From Natrinema versiforme JCM 10478 (GTDB lineage Archaea; Halobacteriota; Halobacteria; Halobacteriales; Natrialbaceae), in contig NZ_AOID01000027.1 of the NCBI RefSeq assembly GCF_000337195.1, forward strand, positions 19,910-83,107: a stretch of 63,198 nucleotides of DNA, read 5' to 3'. The translations under genes and the position numbers were made by a program. The number at the start of each line of letters is the position of its first letter. The stretch's first letter is position 1. The notes beneath the pieces are model-generated. The model did no database searches, was not told the origin of the DNA, and saw only the letters and a program-made list of their open reading frames with translations. Below, in pieces: positions 34,931 to 44,282 of the stretch.

Positions 34931-35100
34931 TCAGGCGATCGAACTGTCCTCGTCCGACGCGGCAGCGAGGTGTTCGCGCCCCCAGTCGCGCATCTCCACG
35001 ATGACCGGTTCGAGCGACTCGCCGAGTTCGGTCAGTGAGTACTCCACGCGGCCCGGCCTCTCGCCGACGACCCCGCGGTTCACGAGCCGTTCTATTCCGA
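34931..35100 (-). pseudogene. 3' remnant of an HxlR-family transcription regulator
   Basis: Reading the minus strand, the frame ending at the TGA (34931-34933) encodes GIERLVNRGVV followed by a segment matching the HxlR C-terminus: RVEYSLTELGESLEPVIVE then MRDWGREHL. The homology begins about 35,100 and the N-terminal HTH that must precede it is missing: the carbonic anhydrase gene (stop at 35092) occupies that place in another frame. About 56 of the usual 100-110 residues remain. It is therefore a truncated, probably dead gene. Confidence 0.75.
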
Positions 35101-35715
35101 GACGCGCGTGTTGACCCCCTCGGAGACCCGTTCGCCGGGACGACGGAGCGCGCCGCTTTCGACCTCGTAGACGTACCCGTGGACTTCGACCTCGTCGGGG
35201 ATGAGCGGATGCTCCGCGAGGTAGTCGACTTGGGCTCGACAGGCCTCGTCGATGTCGTCGGTCATCGAGACCCAGTCGGCGATCGACGCGTCGCCGATGT
35301 CCAAGTTGGGGAGCGCGGGGTTGAGGTCGACGTCGTCAAGGTCCCCGCCGGCGGCGGCCTCGAGTCCGTCGATGATGGCGTCGTCCGGCGCGCTCATCAT
35401 CCCGCAGTCCGTGTGGTTGACGACGATGATCTCGGTCGTGTCGAAGAAGTTCGCCGTCAGCGCGGCGCTCCGGACGACGTCGTCGGTCACCTTCCCACCG
35501 GCGTTTCGAAAGATCTGCGCGTCGCCGAGTGACAGGCCGAGCGCCTCTTCGACGGGGATCCGTTCGTCCATGCAGGCGACGACGAGCAGCTGTTTGTCCG
35601 TCGGGATCCCTTTTCGACGGCGGCGCGCCCAGTCGTCCCGCCGTTCGACTCGCTCATCGACGGACTCGAATACCCGTCCGGCTTCCGGTTCGGAGTGGTC
35701 GCTGTGATCGGTCAC
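35092..35715 (-). CDS. Beta-class carbonic anhydrase
   Basis: A 207-residue zinc enzyme interconverting CO2 and bicarbonate. The metal ligands are Cys48 (ACMDER, with Asp50/Arg52 dyad), His101 and Cys104 (NHTDCGMM). The N-terminus is a polar stretch and the C-terminus ends YVYEVESGALRRPGERV. The start is GTG at 35715. Its last codons overlap the truncated HxlR frame, which looks like a rearrangement border. Confidence 0.92.
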   Translation of the reverse strand: MTDHSDHSEPEAGRVFESVDERVERRDDWARRRRKGIPTDKQLLVVACMDERIPVEEALGLSLGDAQIFRNAGGKVTDDVVRSAALTANFFDTTEIIVVNHTDCGMMSAPDDAIIDGLEAAAGGDLDDVDLNPALPNLDIGDASIADWVSMTDDIDEACRAQVDYLAEHPLIPDEVEVHGYVYEVESGALRRPGERVSEGVNTRVSE

Positions 35716-35874
35716 GGTGGAACGTCATACGGTACCGCCTATCGCAGTTAGCGTAACGGCAACCGCTGCCACCACATCGCTGGAGTGACTGTCCCGACGA
35801 GCGGACGACGGATCGCGAGCGACCGCCGCCACGCAGACGGAAGCGTTTTTTCGCCGCGCTGGCACGACCGAACC

Positions 35875-36294
35875 ATGACGGATCTCAGCGCCCACCACGT
35901 CGGACTCACGGTCACTAATCTCGAGGAGACGCTCGCGTTCTACTGCGATACGCTCGGTCTCACCGTCGCCGACCGGTTCAGCGTCGGCGACGAGGCCTTC
36001 GCCGACGCCGTCGGTATCGAGGGCGCACGCGCCGACTTCGCCCACCTCGAGGCCGACGGCGTCCGGATCGAACTCGTCGAGTACGACCCCGAAGCGCGGG
36101 GGTCCCCGGCCGCGGGGCTCAACCAACCGGGTGCCTCACACGTCGGCCTCTCGGTCGACGACCTCGAGGCCTTCGCCGCTGACCTCCCCGACGACGTGCC
36201 GACGATCAGCGGGCCGCGGACGACCGAGACCGGGACGACGATCATGTTCCTGCGCGATCCCGAAGGCAACCTGATCGAAGTGCTCGAGACGTAA
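35875..36294 (+). CDS. VOC-family (glyoxalase/epimerase-like) protein
   Basis: A 139-residue single VOC module pair: HHVGLTVTNLEETLAFYCDT, SHVGLSVDDLEAFAADL, FLRDPEGNLIEVLE with metal-binding His7/8, His in SHVGLSV and the terminal Glu. The layout is like methylmalonyl-CoA epimerase or glyoxalase I relatives; the substrate is uncertain. A T-run about 27 bases upstream may act as its TATA box. Confidence 0.85.
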   Translation: MTDLSAHHVGLTVTNLEETLAFYCDTLGLTVADRFSVGDEAFADAVGIEGARADFAHLEADGVRIELVEYDPEARGSPAAGLNQPGASHVGLSVDDLEAFAADLPDDVPTISGPRTTETGTTIMFLRDPEGNLIEVLET

Positions 36295-36347
36295 CGACCG
36301 CCAGCGGTACGCAGGGCGGTGCCGAAACCGGCCCGTTCTGTGAGGAG

Positions 36348-36611
36348 CTATCGGCCGTTGCACGCAAGCGTCGATCGCACCTGGTCGACTTCCGCGTCGC
36401 AGTTCGAACAGACGCGCTTCTCGGTGGCGATATAGACGTCGCCGCAGTGTGAGCAATGAAAGAGGTTGCCAGACGAGTTGGGGATGCGCTCCGCTTCCTC
36501 GTCGCCGTGTACGGGCTCGTCGTCGGCCGTCTCCGAGTCGTCCCGCAGCGTCGACTGCACCTGTTCGCGGAGCCGATGTGAGAACGACGTGACGTTCGTT
36601 TTGATTCCCAT
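36348..36611 (-). CDS. Small zinc-ribbon protein
   Basis: 87 residues; an acidic N-terminal half and a C-terminal zinc ribbon with Cys53, Cys56 (HCSHCGD) and Cys68, Cys71 (VCSNCDA). It is one of the haloarchaeal small CxxC proteins, with no known partner. Convergent with the VOC gene; 225 bases of spacer separate it from pyrF on the other side. Confidence 0.7.
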   Translation of the reverse strand: MGIKTNVTSFSHRLREQVQSTLRDDSETADDEPVHGDEEAERIPNSSGNLFHCSHCGDVYIATEKRVCSNCDAEVDQVRSTLACNGR

Positions 36612-36836
36612 ACAGTGACCGACTATTATACGAATGAAGTACCTGATGTCTAAAGCATTTGGAACGGGTCGTTGTCACGTGGCACACGCCGGGTCGGCAG
36701 CGTCGACTACCCGGCGCTCCGATCGAACCGCTGCCAACGAGGAGTATTGTGTGATTAGTGGTACTAATCTGTGTTCGCGAGGGGGATCGGCCGACGGTAT
36801 AGCAACCTTTTCGACCGTCGCGGGACCACGTCCGGC

Positions 36837-37640
36837 ATGAACTTCTTCGACCGCTTGCACGACCGCATTCGGACGGTCGACAGCGTCGTCTCGGTCGGCC
36901 TCGATCCCGACCCGTCGCGTATCCCCGAGCACCTCCAGGAGTACGACCTGCCGCGCTGGGCGTTCAACCGACGGATCATCGACGCGACTCACGAGCACGC
37001 CGCCGTTTACAAACCAAACGCCGCCTTCTACGAGGACCCCGACGGCTGGGCCGCCTTGGAGGAGACAATCGCCTACGCCCACGGAAAGGACGTCCCCGTC
37101 CTGCTCGACGCCAAGCGAGCCGACATCGGGAACACGACCCGACAGTACGCGCAGTTGCTCGAGCGGGCCGACGCGATCACCGTCAACCCCTACATGGGCC
37201 GGGACTCGCTGCAGCCGTTCCTGGCGAACGAGGAGGCCGGCGTCTTCGTCCTCTGTCGGACCTCGAACCCGGGCGGGGCCGATATCCAGGACCTCGAACT
37301 CGAGACGGGCGAACCCGTCTACGAGCGGGTCGCGGCGCTCGCGGACCTCTGGAACGAGAACGACAACGTCGGGCTCGTCGTCGGCGCGACCCAGCCCGAG
37401 GAACTTGAGGACCTCCGCGAGCAGGTGCCCGACCTGCCATTCCTCGTCCCCGGCATCGGCGCGCAGGGCGGCGACGCCGAGGCCGCCGTCGAGTACGGGC
37501 TGGCCGACGGTGTCGGGTTAGTCAACTCCTCGCGCGGGATCATCTTCGCCGGAGAAAACGATGGTGAGGAGTTCGCGAGAGCGAGCGGGCAGGCCGCAAA
37601 GCGGCTCAAGAACCGGCTGAATCAGTACCGAGAGGACTAG
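36837..37640 (+). CDS. pyrF: Orotidine-5'-phosphate decarboxylase
   Basis: A 267-residue enzyme of the last step of UMP synthesis. The active-site signature DAKRADIGNT contains the Lys/Asp pair; FLVPGIGAQGGD is the phosphate-binding loop. The length matches the PyrF type 2 subfamily. I chose the ATG at 36837 rather than 36771, because homology begins at MNFFDRLHDRI. The 3' end overlaps the next, convergent gene by 4 bases. Confidence 0.95.
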   Translation: MNFFDRLHDRIRTVDSVVSVGLDPDPSRIPEHLQEYDLPRWAFNRRIIDATHEHAAVYKPNAAFYEDPDGWAALEETIAYAHGKDVPVLLDAKRADIGNTTRQYAQLLERADAITVNPYMGRDSLQPFLANEEAGVFVLCRTSNPGGADIQDLELETGEPVYERVAALADLWNENDNVGLVVGATQPEELEDLREQVPDLPFLVPGIGAQGGDAEAAVEYGLADGVGLVNSSRGIIFAGENDGEEFARASGQAAKRLKNRLNQYRED

Positions 37641-37939
37641 CGGTCCGCCGCCTTTTGGTCCGAGTCCGTCGCGTTTCTCGGACCGGCACCGTCCTCGTCG
37701 ACGTCGACCACGCGGCCGGCGATCCGGTCGTCGACCACACGACCGACGATCTCGACTGCGACCGGCTCCGGCGGCGGCCGCTCGTCGAGCCGATGCAACC
37801 CCCCGACGACGGCGATGTCCATCGGACTGGCCTCGTTCGGGTGCTCGGCGACGAGGGTTCCGTCGCGCTCCTCGAGTCGGAGCCGGTACGTCTCCCCGAC
37901 GCCGAGTGTCTCGCCGAGCAGGTCGCGGATGGAGGTCAC
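37637..37939 (-). CDS. Short hypothetical protein
   Basis: 100 residues, soluble: a start like an OB/SH3-style small barrel (GVGETYRLRLEERDGTLVAEH), a second repeat-like strand group (VEIVGRVVDDRIAGRVVDVD), then a polar tail. GTG start. Function unknown. It converges on pyrF with a 4-base overlap and is 27 bases from the next minus-strand gene's stop. Confidence 0.6.
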   Translation of the reverse strand: MTSIRDLLGETLGVGETYRLRLEERDGTLVAEHPNEASPMDIAVVGGLHRLDERPPPEPVAVEIVGRVVDDRIAGRVVDVDEDGAGPRNATDSDQKAADR

Positions 37940-37966
37940 GGTATCGAGTGCGGTGGCTGTCCTCGG

Positions 37967-38146
37967 TTAGAAGCGATTGATTTCGACGTCGTCGTTTCCG
38001 GGCCCCGGCTGGGCCTCCGAGGCGCAGTCGGCACAGAGGTCCATACTGTCCTCGAAGTGGACCTCACACGCGAGCGTGCCGCAGTTGGAACACCGTTCCT
38101 GTGCGGGACGGGATTCACAGATCTGACAGAGGCCGCTGACACTCAT
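37967..38146 (-). CDS. Short double-zinc-finger protein
   Basis: 59 residues with eight metal-ligand-like residues: Cys7, 10, 19, 22, 27, His30, Cys38, 41. The CxxC-x8-CxxC-x4-CxxH-x7-CxxC order resembles B-box/HIT cross-brace fingers. I chose the ATG at 38146; upstream residues in frame are basic and unrelated. The function is unknown; zinc binding is likely. Confidence 0.75.
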   Translation of the reverse strand: MSVSGLCQICESRPAQERCSNCGTLACEVHFEDSMDLCADCASEAQPGPGNDDVEINRF

Positions 38147-38307
38147 GTCTCGAGGAACGTGCTCGAGGGGCTTGAAAGCGAGCCCGGCACGTTCGGTCCG
38201 GTTCGTCGACGCCGAGCGACGGCGGTTGCGGGGAGCACTGCGACGGCGATCCGTAGCCACAGCGCTGAGAGAGCGGCTATCGGCGTAGTTTTCTCCGACT
38301 CGGCAGT

Positions 38308-38331
38308 TATACTATGGTATACATTGTCAAT
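38308..38331. promoter_or_regulatory. Inverted repeats upstream of the GTPase gene
   Basis: Two short dyads sit 42-65 bases before the ATG at 38373: TATAC-tatg-GTATA and ATTG-t-CAAT, in a small AT-rich island. They lie just upstream of the presumed TATA box, where activator sites usually are. Only the symmetry is seen; binding is conjecture. Confidence 0.3.
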
Positions 38332-38372
38332 ACACGGGAAGGCTTTTGCCGTGTGGTCGACTAACAGGGGAT

Positions 38373-40028
38373 ATGAGCCGTGACCGGGCTCTCCTCGAGC
38401 GAGCCCTGGACCGTGGCGAACAGGACGGTGGCAACGTCGAATTCAAGGAACGGTTGTCACGAGACGTCCACCTCGAGGGTGGGCGGCGAGAGAGCCTGGC
38501 CGCGCAACTCCGACACCGACTCCTTTCGGGCGACGGCGAGGCGACCTACGTCGTCGGCGTCACCGACGACGGCGGACTTGCCGGCGTCGATCCCGATACC
38601 TTCTCCGAGACGATGGACGTGCTGTCCCTGCTGGCCGAAGAGGCCGACGCACATATCGAGGACGTCCAGACGTGGGGTATCAACGGGGTTTCGGACTCGA
38701 TCGAGTCCGAAGCAGATCGGTCGTCGGAGACGTCCGATCGTGGGCTCGTCGGCGTCGCACAGGTCCGAGAAGGCGGCGTCCTCGAGACGGACGACGAACA
38801 CGTCGTCGTCGGGACGGCCGGCCACGTCGACCACGGGAAGAGTACGTTAGTGGGGTCGCTCGTCACCGGCAAGCCCGACGACGGCGACGGCGCGACGCGG
38901 GCGTTCCTCGACGTCCAGCCCCACGAGGTCGAGCGGGGCCTCTCCGCTGATCTGTCCTACGCCGTCTACGGCTTCGACGACGAGGGCCCGGTCCGCGTTC
39001 GCAACCCGAACCGCAAGGCAGACCGCGCCGAGGTCGTCCAAGCGGCCGACCGGCTCGTTTCCTTCGTCGACACCGTCGGCCACGAGCCGTGGCTCCGAAC
39101 CACCATTCGGGGCCTCGTCGGACAGAAACTCGACTACGGCCTGCTCGTCGTCGCCGCAGACGACGGCCCCACCCGCACCACGCGAGAACACCTCGGCGTC
39201 TTACTCGCCACCGATCTCCCGACGATCGTCGCGATCACCAAGACCGATACCGTCGACGAGGAGCGCATCGAGGAGGTCGAACGCGAGGTCGAACGGCTCC
39301 TCCGCGAGGTCGAGAAGTCGCCCCTGCGGGTCAGCCGCCACGGCATCGACGCCGCCATCGAGGAGGTCGGCGAGCGCGTCGTCCCCATCGTCGAGACGAG
39401 CGCGATCACGATGGACGGCCTCGAGACGTTAGACGAGTTGTTCGACCGGCTTCCGAAGACGTCCCAGGACACCGGCGACTTCCGGATGTACGTCGACCGC
39501 AGCTACTCGGTCACCGGCGTCGGCGCGGTCGCCTCGGGAACGGTCATGTCCGGCGAGGTCGAGGCCGGTGACGAACTCCTGATCGGGCCGATGTCCGACG
39601 GCCGCTTTCAGGAGGTCGAGGTCCGGTCGATCGAGATGCACTACCACCGGGTCGACAAAGCCCAAGCGGGCCGGATTGTCGGCATCGCGCTCAAGGGGAT
39701 CAAGGAAAGCGCTATCGAGCGCGGGATGGTCTTGCTGCCCCGCGACGCCGACCCCAGCCCCGTCCGGGAGTTCGAGGCCGAGGTCATGGTGCTCAACCAC
39801 CCCACCCGGATCGGCGAGGGCTACGAACCCGTCGTTCACCTCGAGACGATCGGCGAGGCTGCGGCCTTCTACCCCGAAAACGGCCGTCTTCTGCCGGGCG
39901 ATAGCGGCAAGACGTCCGTCCGGTTCAAGTTCCGTCCGTACCTCGTCGAGGAAGGCCAGAAGTTCGTCTTCCGCGAGGGCCGCAGCAAGGGCGTGGGGAC
40001 GGTGACCGACGTTCACCCTGCGGACTGA
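38373..40028 (+). CDS. GTPBP1-like GTP-binding protein
   Basis: A 551-residue translational-GTPase-family protein. The G domain starts near residue 145: G1 GTAGHVDHGKST, G3 DTVGHE, G4 TKTD, G5-like ETSAIT. After it come EF-Tu-like beta-barrel domains II and III (SVTGVGAVASGTVMSG; VRFKFRPYLV). The N-terminal 100 residues contain NVEFKERLSRD and ATYVVGVTDDGGLAGV, the conserved front part of GTPBP1 proteins. Function in archaea is unclear; eukaryotic GTPBP1 acts in translation or mRNA turnover. A leaderless start is supported by a T-rich element about 30 bases upstream. Confidence 0.87.
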   Translation: MSRDRALLERALDRGEQDGGNVEFKERLSRDVHLEGGRRESLAAQLRHRLLSGDGEATYVVGVTDDGGLAGVDPDTFSETMDVLSLLAEEADAHIEDVQTWGINGVSDSIESEADRSSETSDRGLVGVAQVREGGVLETDDEHVVVGTAGHVDHGKSTLVGSLVTGKPDDGDGATRAFLDVQPHEVERGLSADLSYAVYGFDDEGPVRVRNPNRKADRAEVVQAADRLVSFVDTVGHEPWLRTTIRGLVGQKLDYGLLVVAADDGPTRTTREHLGVLLATDLPTIVAITKTDTVDEERIEEVEREVERLLREVEKSPLRVSRHGIDAAIEEVGERVVPIVETSAITMDGLETLDELFDRLPKTSQDTGDFRMYVDRSYSVTGVGAVASGTVMSGEVEAGDELLIGPMSDGRFQEVEVRSIEMHYHRVDKAQAGRIVGIALKGIKESAIERGMVLLPRDADPSPVREFEAEVMVLNHPTRIGEGYEPVVHLETIGEAAAFYPENGRLLPGDSGKTSVRFKFRPYLVEEGQKFVFREGRSKGVGTVTDVHPAD

Positions 40029-40087
40029 TTCTCTCCGTCGGCTGGCGGCCGCCGACGCCTGACGAGTAGCTGCGGGCGACGAGACCG

Positions 40088-41134
40088 CTACGCGCCGGAA
40101 CCCGGCGGCTCCTTCGGCGGGAGATAGAAGTAGACGACGTTGCCGTCGTCACCCGTTTCGAACGCGAGTTCCCCGCCGAGCGCTTCGATACACCACTTCA
40201 TCACGAAGAGGCCTACCCCGGAGCCGTGGGACGTACTGGTCACCTCGGTGAACCCGTCGATCGCGTCGGTTTCGACGGCCGGAATCGGACGGGCGGAATC
40301 GGCGATACGGATTTCGACGCGGCCGGTGTTGGGCGACGAATCGATCGTTATCTCGACGCGCGGGTTCGGGTCGTCGTTGTGGACGATGGCGTTTTCGACG
40401 GCGTGGGCGAGCGCGTCGGTGAATCCGCTGTCGGCGCGGATCCCCATCGGGCTGCGTTCGTCGACCGTGATCTCCGCGCTCGGATACTCGGCCCGGAACT
40501 CGTCGGCGACGAGCCCCACCGCGTCGGCGGCGTTCCGATAGGAGGGGTATTCGTCGGTCGTCGTCGCTCGCTCGATTTCTCTCACTGACTCAGTGATCGC
40601 GCCAAGATCGGTCGCTGCCGCCCGGATCGTTCGTGCGGTCTCGCGTACCGACTCGGTCTCGGCGGCGGTCTCGATCTGTCGTGCGTGGCCAGCGATCACG
40701 TTCCCCTCGTTTCGGAGGTTGTGTCGAAGGATCCGCGAGAACAACCCCAGCCGTCGGCTCGCGGTGTAGTAATCGGTAATATCGTGGACCTCGGCGAGAA
40801 CGGACGGTCGTCCGCCCGACCTCCGCCGGGAGAGGTGAAACCGGACCCAGATGAGTTCCCCGTCTGCGCGTTTGACACGCCACTTGAACTGCTGTGGATT
40901 CCCCGTAGCGGTTGCACGTATTCGGTCGACGAGTTCTGCCCCCGAAACCGAGTACGTGTTCGCGCTGTACTCGTCGGCGGTCAGCGTCCGTAACTCGTCG
41001 GTCGCGTATCCGAACAGCGACTCCAACTCGGCGTTTGCGTCCCGTACTTTGCCCGTCGATGGATCGTACAGCATCATCCCGACGGCGAGACGATCGTACT
41101 CCGCGGGCAACCCGACCTCAGCGTGTTCCGACAT
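40088..41134 (-). CDS. PAS-domain histidine kinase, haloarchaeal type
   Basis: 348 residues: one PAS domain (about 12-125, with GKVRDANAELESLFGY), a His box RILRHNLRNE (His138) typical of haloarchaeal kinases, and a HATPase with N box VENAIVHND, a weak G1 (RIADSARPIP, lacking the usual DxGxG) and G2 GSGVGLFVMK. The weak G1 is common in this haloarchaeal subfamily. No membrane helices. An ATG at 41134 follows a GTG at 41137. No response regulator adjacent. Confidence 0.85.
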   Translation of the reverse strand: MSEHAEVGLPAEYDRLAVGMMLYDPSTGKVRDANAELESLFGYATDELRTLTADEYSANTYSVSGAELVDRIRATATGNPQQFKWRVKRADGELIWVRFHLSRRRSGGRPSVLAEVHDITDYYTASRRLGLFSRILRHNLRNEGNVIAGHARQIETAAETESVRETARTIRAAATDLGAITESVREIERATTTDEYPSYRNAADAVGLVADEFRAEYPSAEITVDERSPMGIRADSGFTDALAHAVENAIVHNDDPNPRVEITIDSSPNTGRVEIRIADSARPIPAVETDAIDGFTEVTSTSHGSGVGLFVMKWCIEALGGELAFETGDDGNVVYFYLPPKEPPGSGA

Positions 41135-41329
41135 CACTCGTCCTCAGAACTGGCGGGACCCACCCTGTCTGTTACTAGGAGCCCTATATACCGATATGGT
41201 CCTATGGGGACGCCGCAGGAATCCGTTCGGAGTCACCGTTCGGCGGTCCGAAACCGGTTTCGCTCGAGTCCGTCGGTCCGATCGAAACCAAAGTTGGTAT
41301 GTCCGCCTCGGTACCACAGCCTAGACAAG

Positions 41330-42115
41330 ATGGTACAGACGAGCGTTATCGGTTGTGGCAACATGGGGAGCGCCCTGATCAAGGGCCTCCATCGATCGGG
41401 GAAGCACACGGTGACCGCGTGTGACCTCGATCCCGACGCACTCGAGTCGGTCGCAGACTACGTCGACCACACGACATCGGACGTCTCCGAAGCGTCCGCG
41501 GCCGACGTCGTGATCGTCGCGGTGAAACCGGACATCGTCGGCGCGGTGCTTTCCGATCTCGATCTTTCGCCGGACCAGACCCTTCTCTCTATCGCCGCCG
41601 GCGTCTCCACGGACTACGTTGAGGCGCGGACCGACGCGAACGTCGTCCGAATCATGCCGAACCTCGCGGCCGAGACGGGCGATATGGCCGCGGCCGTGAC
41701 CGCCGACGGCGTCACCGACGAGGTGCGCGAACTCCTCGACGACGTCGGCGAGTTCGCCGAAATCGACGAGGCGAAGATGGACATCGCGACCGCGGTCAAC
41801 GGGAGCGGCCCGGCCTTCGTCTTCTATCTCATTCAAGCGATGGCCGACGCGGGCGTCGAAGGGGGTCTCGAGGAAGACGACGCCGAGACGCTGGCTGCAC
41901 AGACGTTCAAGGGGGCCGCCGAGACCGTCCTCCGTTCGGAGCAGAGCGTCGACGAACTGATCGACGCCGTCTGCTCGCCCAACGGGACGACCATCGAAGG
42001 GATGGAGGTCCTCTGGGACAGCGACGCCGACGCGGACGTCGCCGCGGCAGTTGCGGCGGCAGAAGAGCGCTCTGAGGAACTCGCAGCCGAATTCGGCAGT
42101 GAGGACGATGAGTAA
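41330..42115 (+). CDS. proC: Pyrroline-5-carboxylate reductase
   Basis: A 261-residue enzyme making proline from P5C with NAD(P)H. The Rossmann motif [12 protein letters not shown] is at the N-terminus; the C-terminal dimerisation signature [20 protein letters not shown] and [11 protein letters not shown] follow. First gene of a proline operon; its stop overlaps proB by 8 bases. The frame is open back to 41123, but homology begins at the ATG at 41330. Confidence 0.96.
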   Translation: MVQTSVIGCGNMGSALIKGLHRSGKHTVTACDLDPDALESVADYVDHTTSDVSEASAADVVIVAVKPDIVGAVLSDLDLSPDQTLLSIAAGVSTDYVEARTDANVVRIMPNLAAETGDMAAAVTADGVTDEVRELLDDVGEFAEIDEAKMDIATAVNGSGPAFVFYLIQAMADAGVEGGLEEDDAETLAAQTFKGAAETVLRSEQSVDELIDAVCSPNGTTIEGMEVLWDSDADADVAAAVAAAEERSEELAAEFGSEDDE

Positions 42116-42941
42116 GGGACTGACAGACGCCGCCGTCGCGGAGACGCGGCAGTTGGCCGCCGACGCCGACCGCGTGATCGTCAAGGCCGGGACGAACTCC
42201 CTGACCGACGAGGACTCCAATCTCGACGACGGGAAACTCGACAAACTGGTCGACGACATCGAGGACCTGCTCTCCCGCGACAAGGAGGTCATCCTCGTCT
42301 CCTCGGGTTCGATCGGGGCCGGCACGGGCCGGATCGAACAATCGAGCGGGACCGTCGAGGAGTCCCAGGCGCTGTCGACCGTCGGCCAGAGCCTCCTCAT
42401 GCACCGCTACACGGAGAGCTTCGACCGCTACGACCGGAAGGTCGCCCAACTCCTCCTGACCCAGCACGACCTCGAGAACCCGGAGCGATTCACCAACCTT
42501 CGGAACACGATCGAGACGCTGCTCGACTGGGGGGTCGTCCCGATCATCAACGAGAACGACGCCGTCGCGACCGAGGAGATCCGAATCGGCGACAACGACA
42601 TGCTCTCGGCGGCGACGACGATGGGCGTCGACGCCGATCTGTTAGTGACGCTGACCGACGTCGGTGGTGTCTACACTGGCAATCCGAAAGAGGACGACGA
42701 CGCCGAGCGCATCGAAGCGGTCGGGACGAACTACGATACGGTCCAGGAGATCATCTCCGAGAGCACATCCGAGGGATTCGGCGGAATCCAGACGAAAGTC
42801 GAGGGCGCACGCGACGTCAGCGAGCACGGGGTTCCGGCCTACATCGCGAAGTCGACGGAACCCGACGTGCTCGAGAAGATCGCTACTGCCAAGCCCGTGG
42901 GAACCATATTCATCCCCATCAACGGTGGGAGCGATGACTGA
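42108..42941 (+). CDS. proB: Glutamate 5-kinase
   Basis: A 277-residue amino-acid kinase that phosphorylates glutamate. Motifs: [49 protein letters not shown] and [11 protein letters not shown]. It lacks the C-terminal PUA domain of many bacterial ProB proteins. It overlaps both proC and proA by 8 bases, so the three are translated together. Confidence 0.95.
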   Translation: MSKGLTDAAVAETRQLAADADRVIVKAGTNSLTDEDSNLDDGKLDKLVDDIEDLLSRDKEVILVSSGSIGAGTGRIEQSSGTVEESQALSTVGQSLLMHRYTESFDRYDRKVAQLLLTQHDLENPERFTNLRNTIETLLDWGVVPIINENDAVATEEIRIGDNDMLSAATTMGVDADLLVTLTDVGGVYTGNPKEDDDAERIEAVGTNYDTVQEIISESTSEGFGGIQTKVEGARDVSEHGVPAYIAKSTEPDVLEKIATAKPVGTIFIPINGGSDD

Positions 42942-44271
42942 GACCGATATCGAACGAGACGTCGACGAGGCACAGACCGCGGCCCTCGAGCTCGCGAAAC
43001 TGGGAGACGAAGAGCGGAGCGCGGCCCTCTACGAGATCGCCGACGCGATCGAAGCCCGCACGGACGAGATTCTCGTAGAAAACGAGACAGACGTCGAAGA
43101 AGGCGAACGACTGCTCGAGGACGGCGAGTACACGCAGGCGCTGGTCGACCGGCTGAAACTCTCCGAGTCGAAGATCGAGGACATCGCCGAGATGGTCCGC
43201 AGCGTCGCCGAACAGGACGACCCGCTCGGCAAGACGCTCTCGGCCAGAGAGCTCGACGAGGACCTCGAACTCTACAAGGTCGCCGTCCCGATCGGCGTCG
43301 TCGGAACGGTCTTCGAGTCCCGGCCCGACGCACTCGTCCAGATCGCCGCGCTCGGCCTGAAATCCGGCAACGCAGTCATTCTGAAGGGCGGCAGCGAGGC
43401 GCTGCACTCGAACCGCATCCTCTTCGAGATCATCGAAGATGCCGCGGCCGACGCCGGGATTCCCGACGGCTGGGCCCAGCACATCGAGGCCCGCGAGGAC
43501 GTCGACGCACTCCTCGAGATGGACGATGCGATCGACCTCCTCATGCCCCGTGGCAGCTCCGCGTTCGTGAGCTACATTCAGGACAACACGAGCATCCCCG
43601 TCCTCGGTCACACGGAAGGGATCTGTCACGTCTACGTCGACGACGAGGCGGACCTCTCGATGGCTGAGGACATCGCGTTCGACGCGAAAGTCCAGTATCC
43701 GGCGGTCTGTAACGCCGTCGAGACCTTACTGGTCCACGAGGACGTCGCCGACGAGTTCCTGCCGGCGATCGCGGACCGCTACGAGACCGCCGACGTCGAG
43801 ATCCGCGGCGACGAGCGCACCCGCGATATCGTCGATGTCGAGGCCGCGACGGAGGCCGACTGGGACACCGAGTACGGCGACCTGATCGTCTCGATCAAGG
43901 TGGTCGACTCGCTCGAGGCGGCGATCGATCACGTCACCGCCCACGGCTCGAAACACACCGAGTCGATCGTGACCGAGGACGCCGACCGCGCGAGCGCGTT
44001 CATGCGCAGCCTCGACTCCGCGAGCGTCTTCCACAACGCTTCGACCCGCTTCGCCGACGGCTACCGGTTCGGCCTCGGTGCCGAGGTCGGCATCAGCACC
44101 GGTAAAATCCACGCCCGCGGCCCCGTCGGTCTCGAGGGGCTGACCACCTACAAGTACCACCTCGAGGGCGACGGCCACCTCGTCGCCACCTACGCTGGCG
44201 AGGACGCCGCGCCGTTCACGCACCGGGAGTTCGACGGCGAGTGGACCCCCGGCCGGCTGTCCGACGAGTAG
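42934..44271 (+). CDS. proA: Glutamate-5-semialdehyde dehydrogenase (gamma-glutamyl phosphate reductase)
   Basis: A 445-residue aldehyde-dehydrogenase-fold enzyme reducing glutamyl phosphate. Catalytic Cys lies in [31 protein letters not shown] and [19 protein letters not shown] are conserved ProA blocks. Third gene of the proCBA operon. Full length for the family. Confidence 0.96.
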   Translation: MTETDIERDVDEAQTAALELAKLGDEERSAALYEIADAIEARTDEILVENETDVEEGERLLEDGEYTQALVDRLKLSESKIEDIAEMVRSVAEQDDPLGKTLSARELDEDLELYKVAVPIGVVGTVFESRPDALVQIAALGLKSGNAVILKGGSEALHSNRILFEIIEDAAADAGIPDGWAQHIEAREDVDALLEMDDAIDLLMPRGSSAFVSYIQDNTSIPVLGHTEGICHVYVDDEADLSMAEDIAFDAKVQYPAVCNAVETLLVHEDVADEFLPAIADRYETADVEIRGDERTRDIVDVEAATEADWDTEYGDLIVSIKVVDSLEAAIDHVTAHGSKHTESIVTEDADRASAFMRSLDSASVFHNASTRFADGYRFGLGAEVGISTGKIHARGPVGLEGLTTYKYHLEGDGHLVATYAGEDAAPFTHREFDGEWTPGRLSDE

Positions 44272-44282
44272 CGGTTTCCGAT

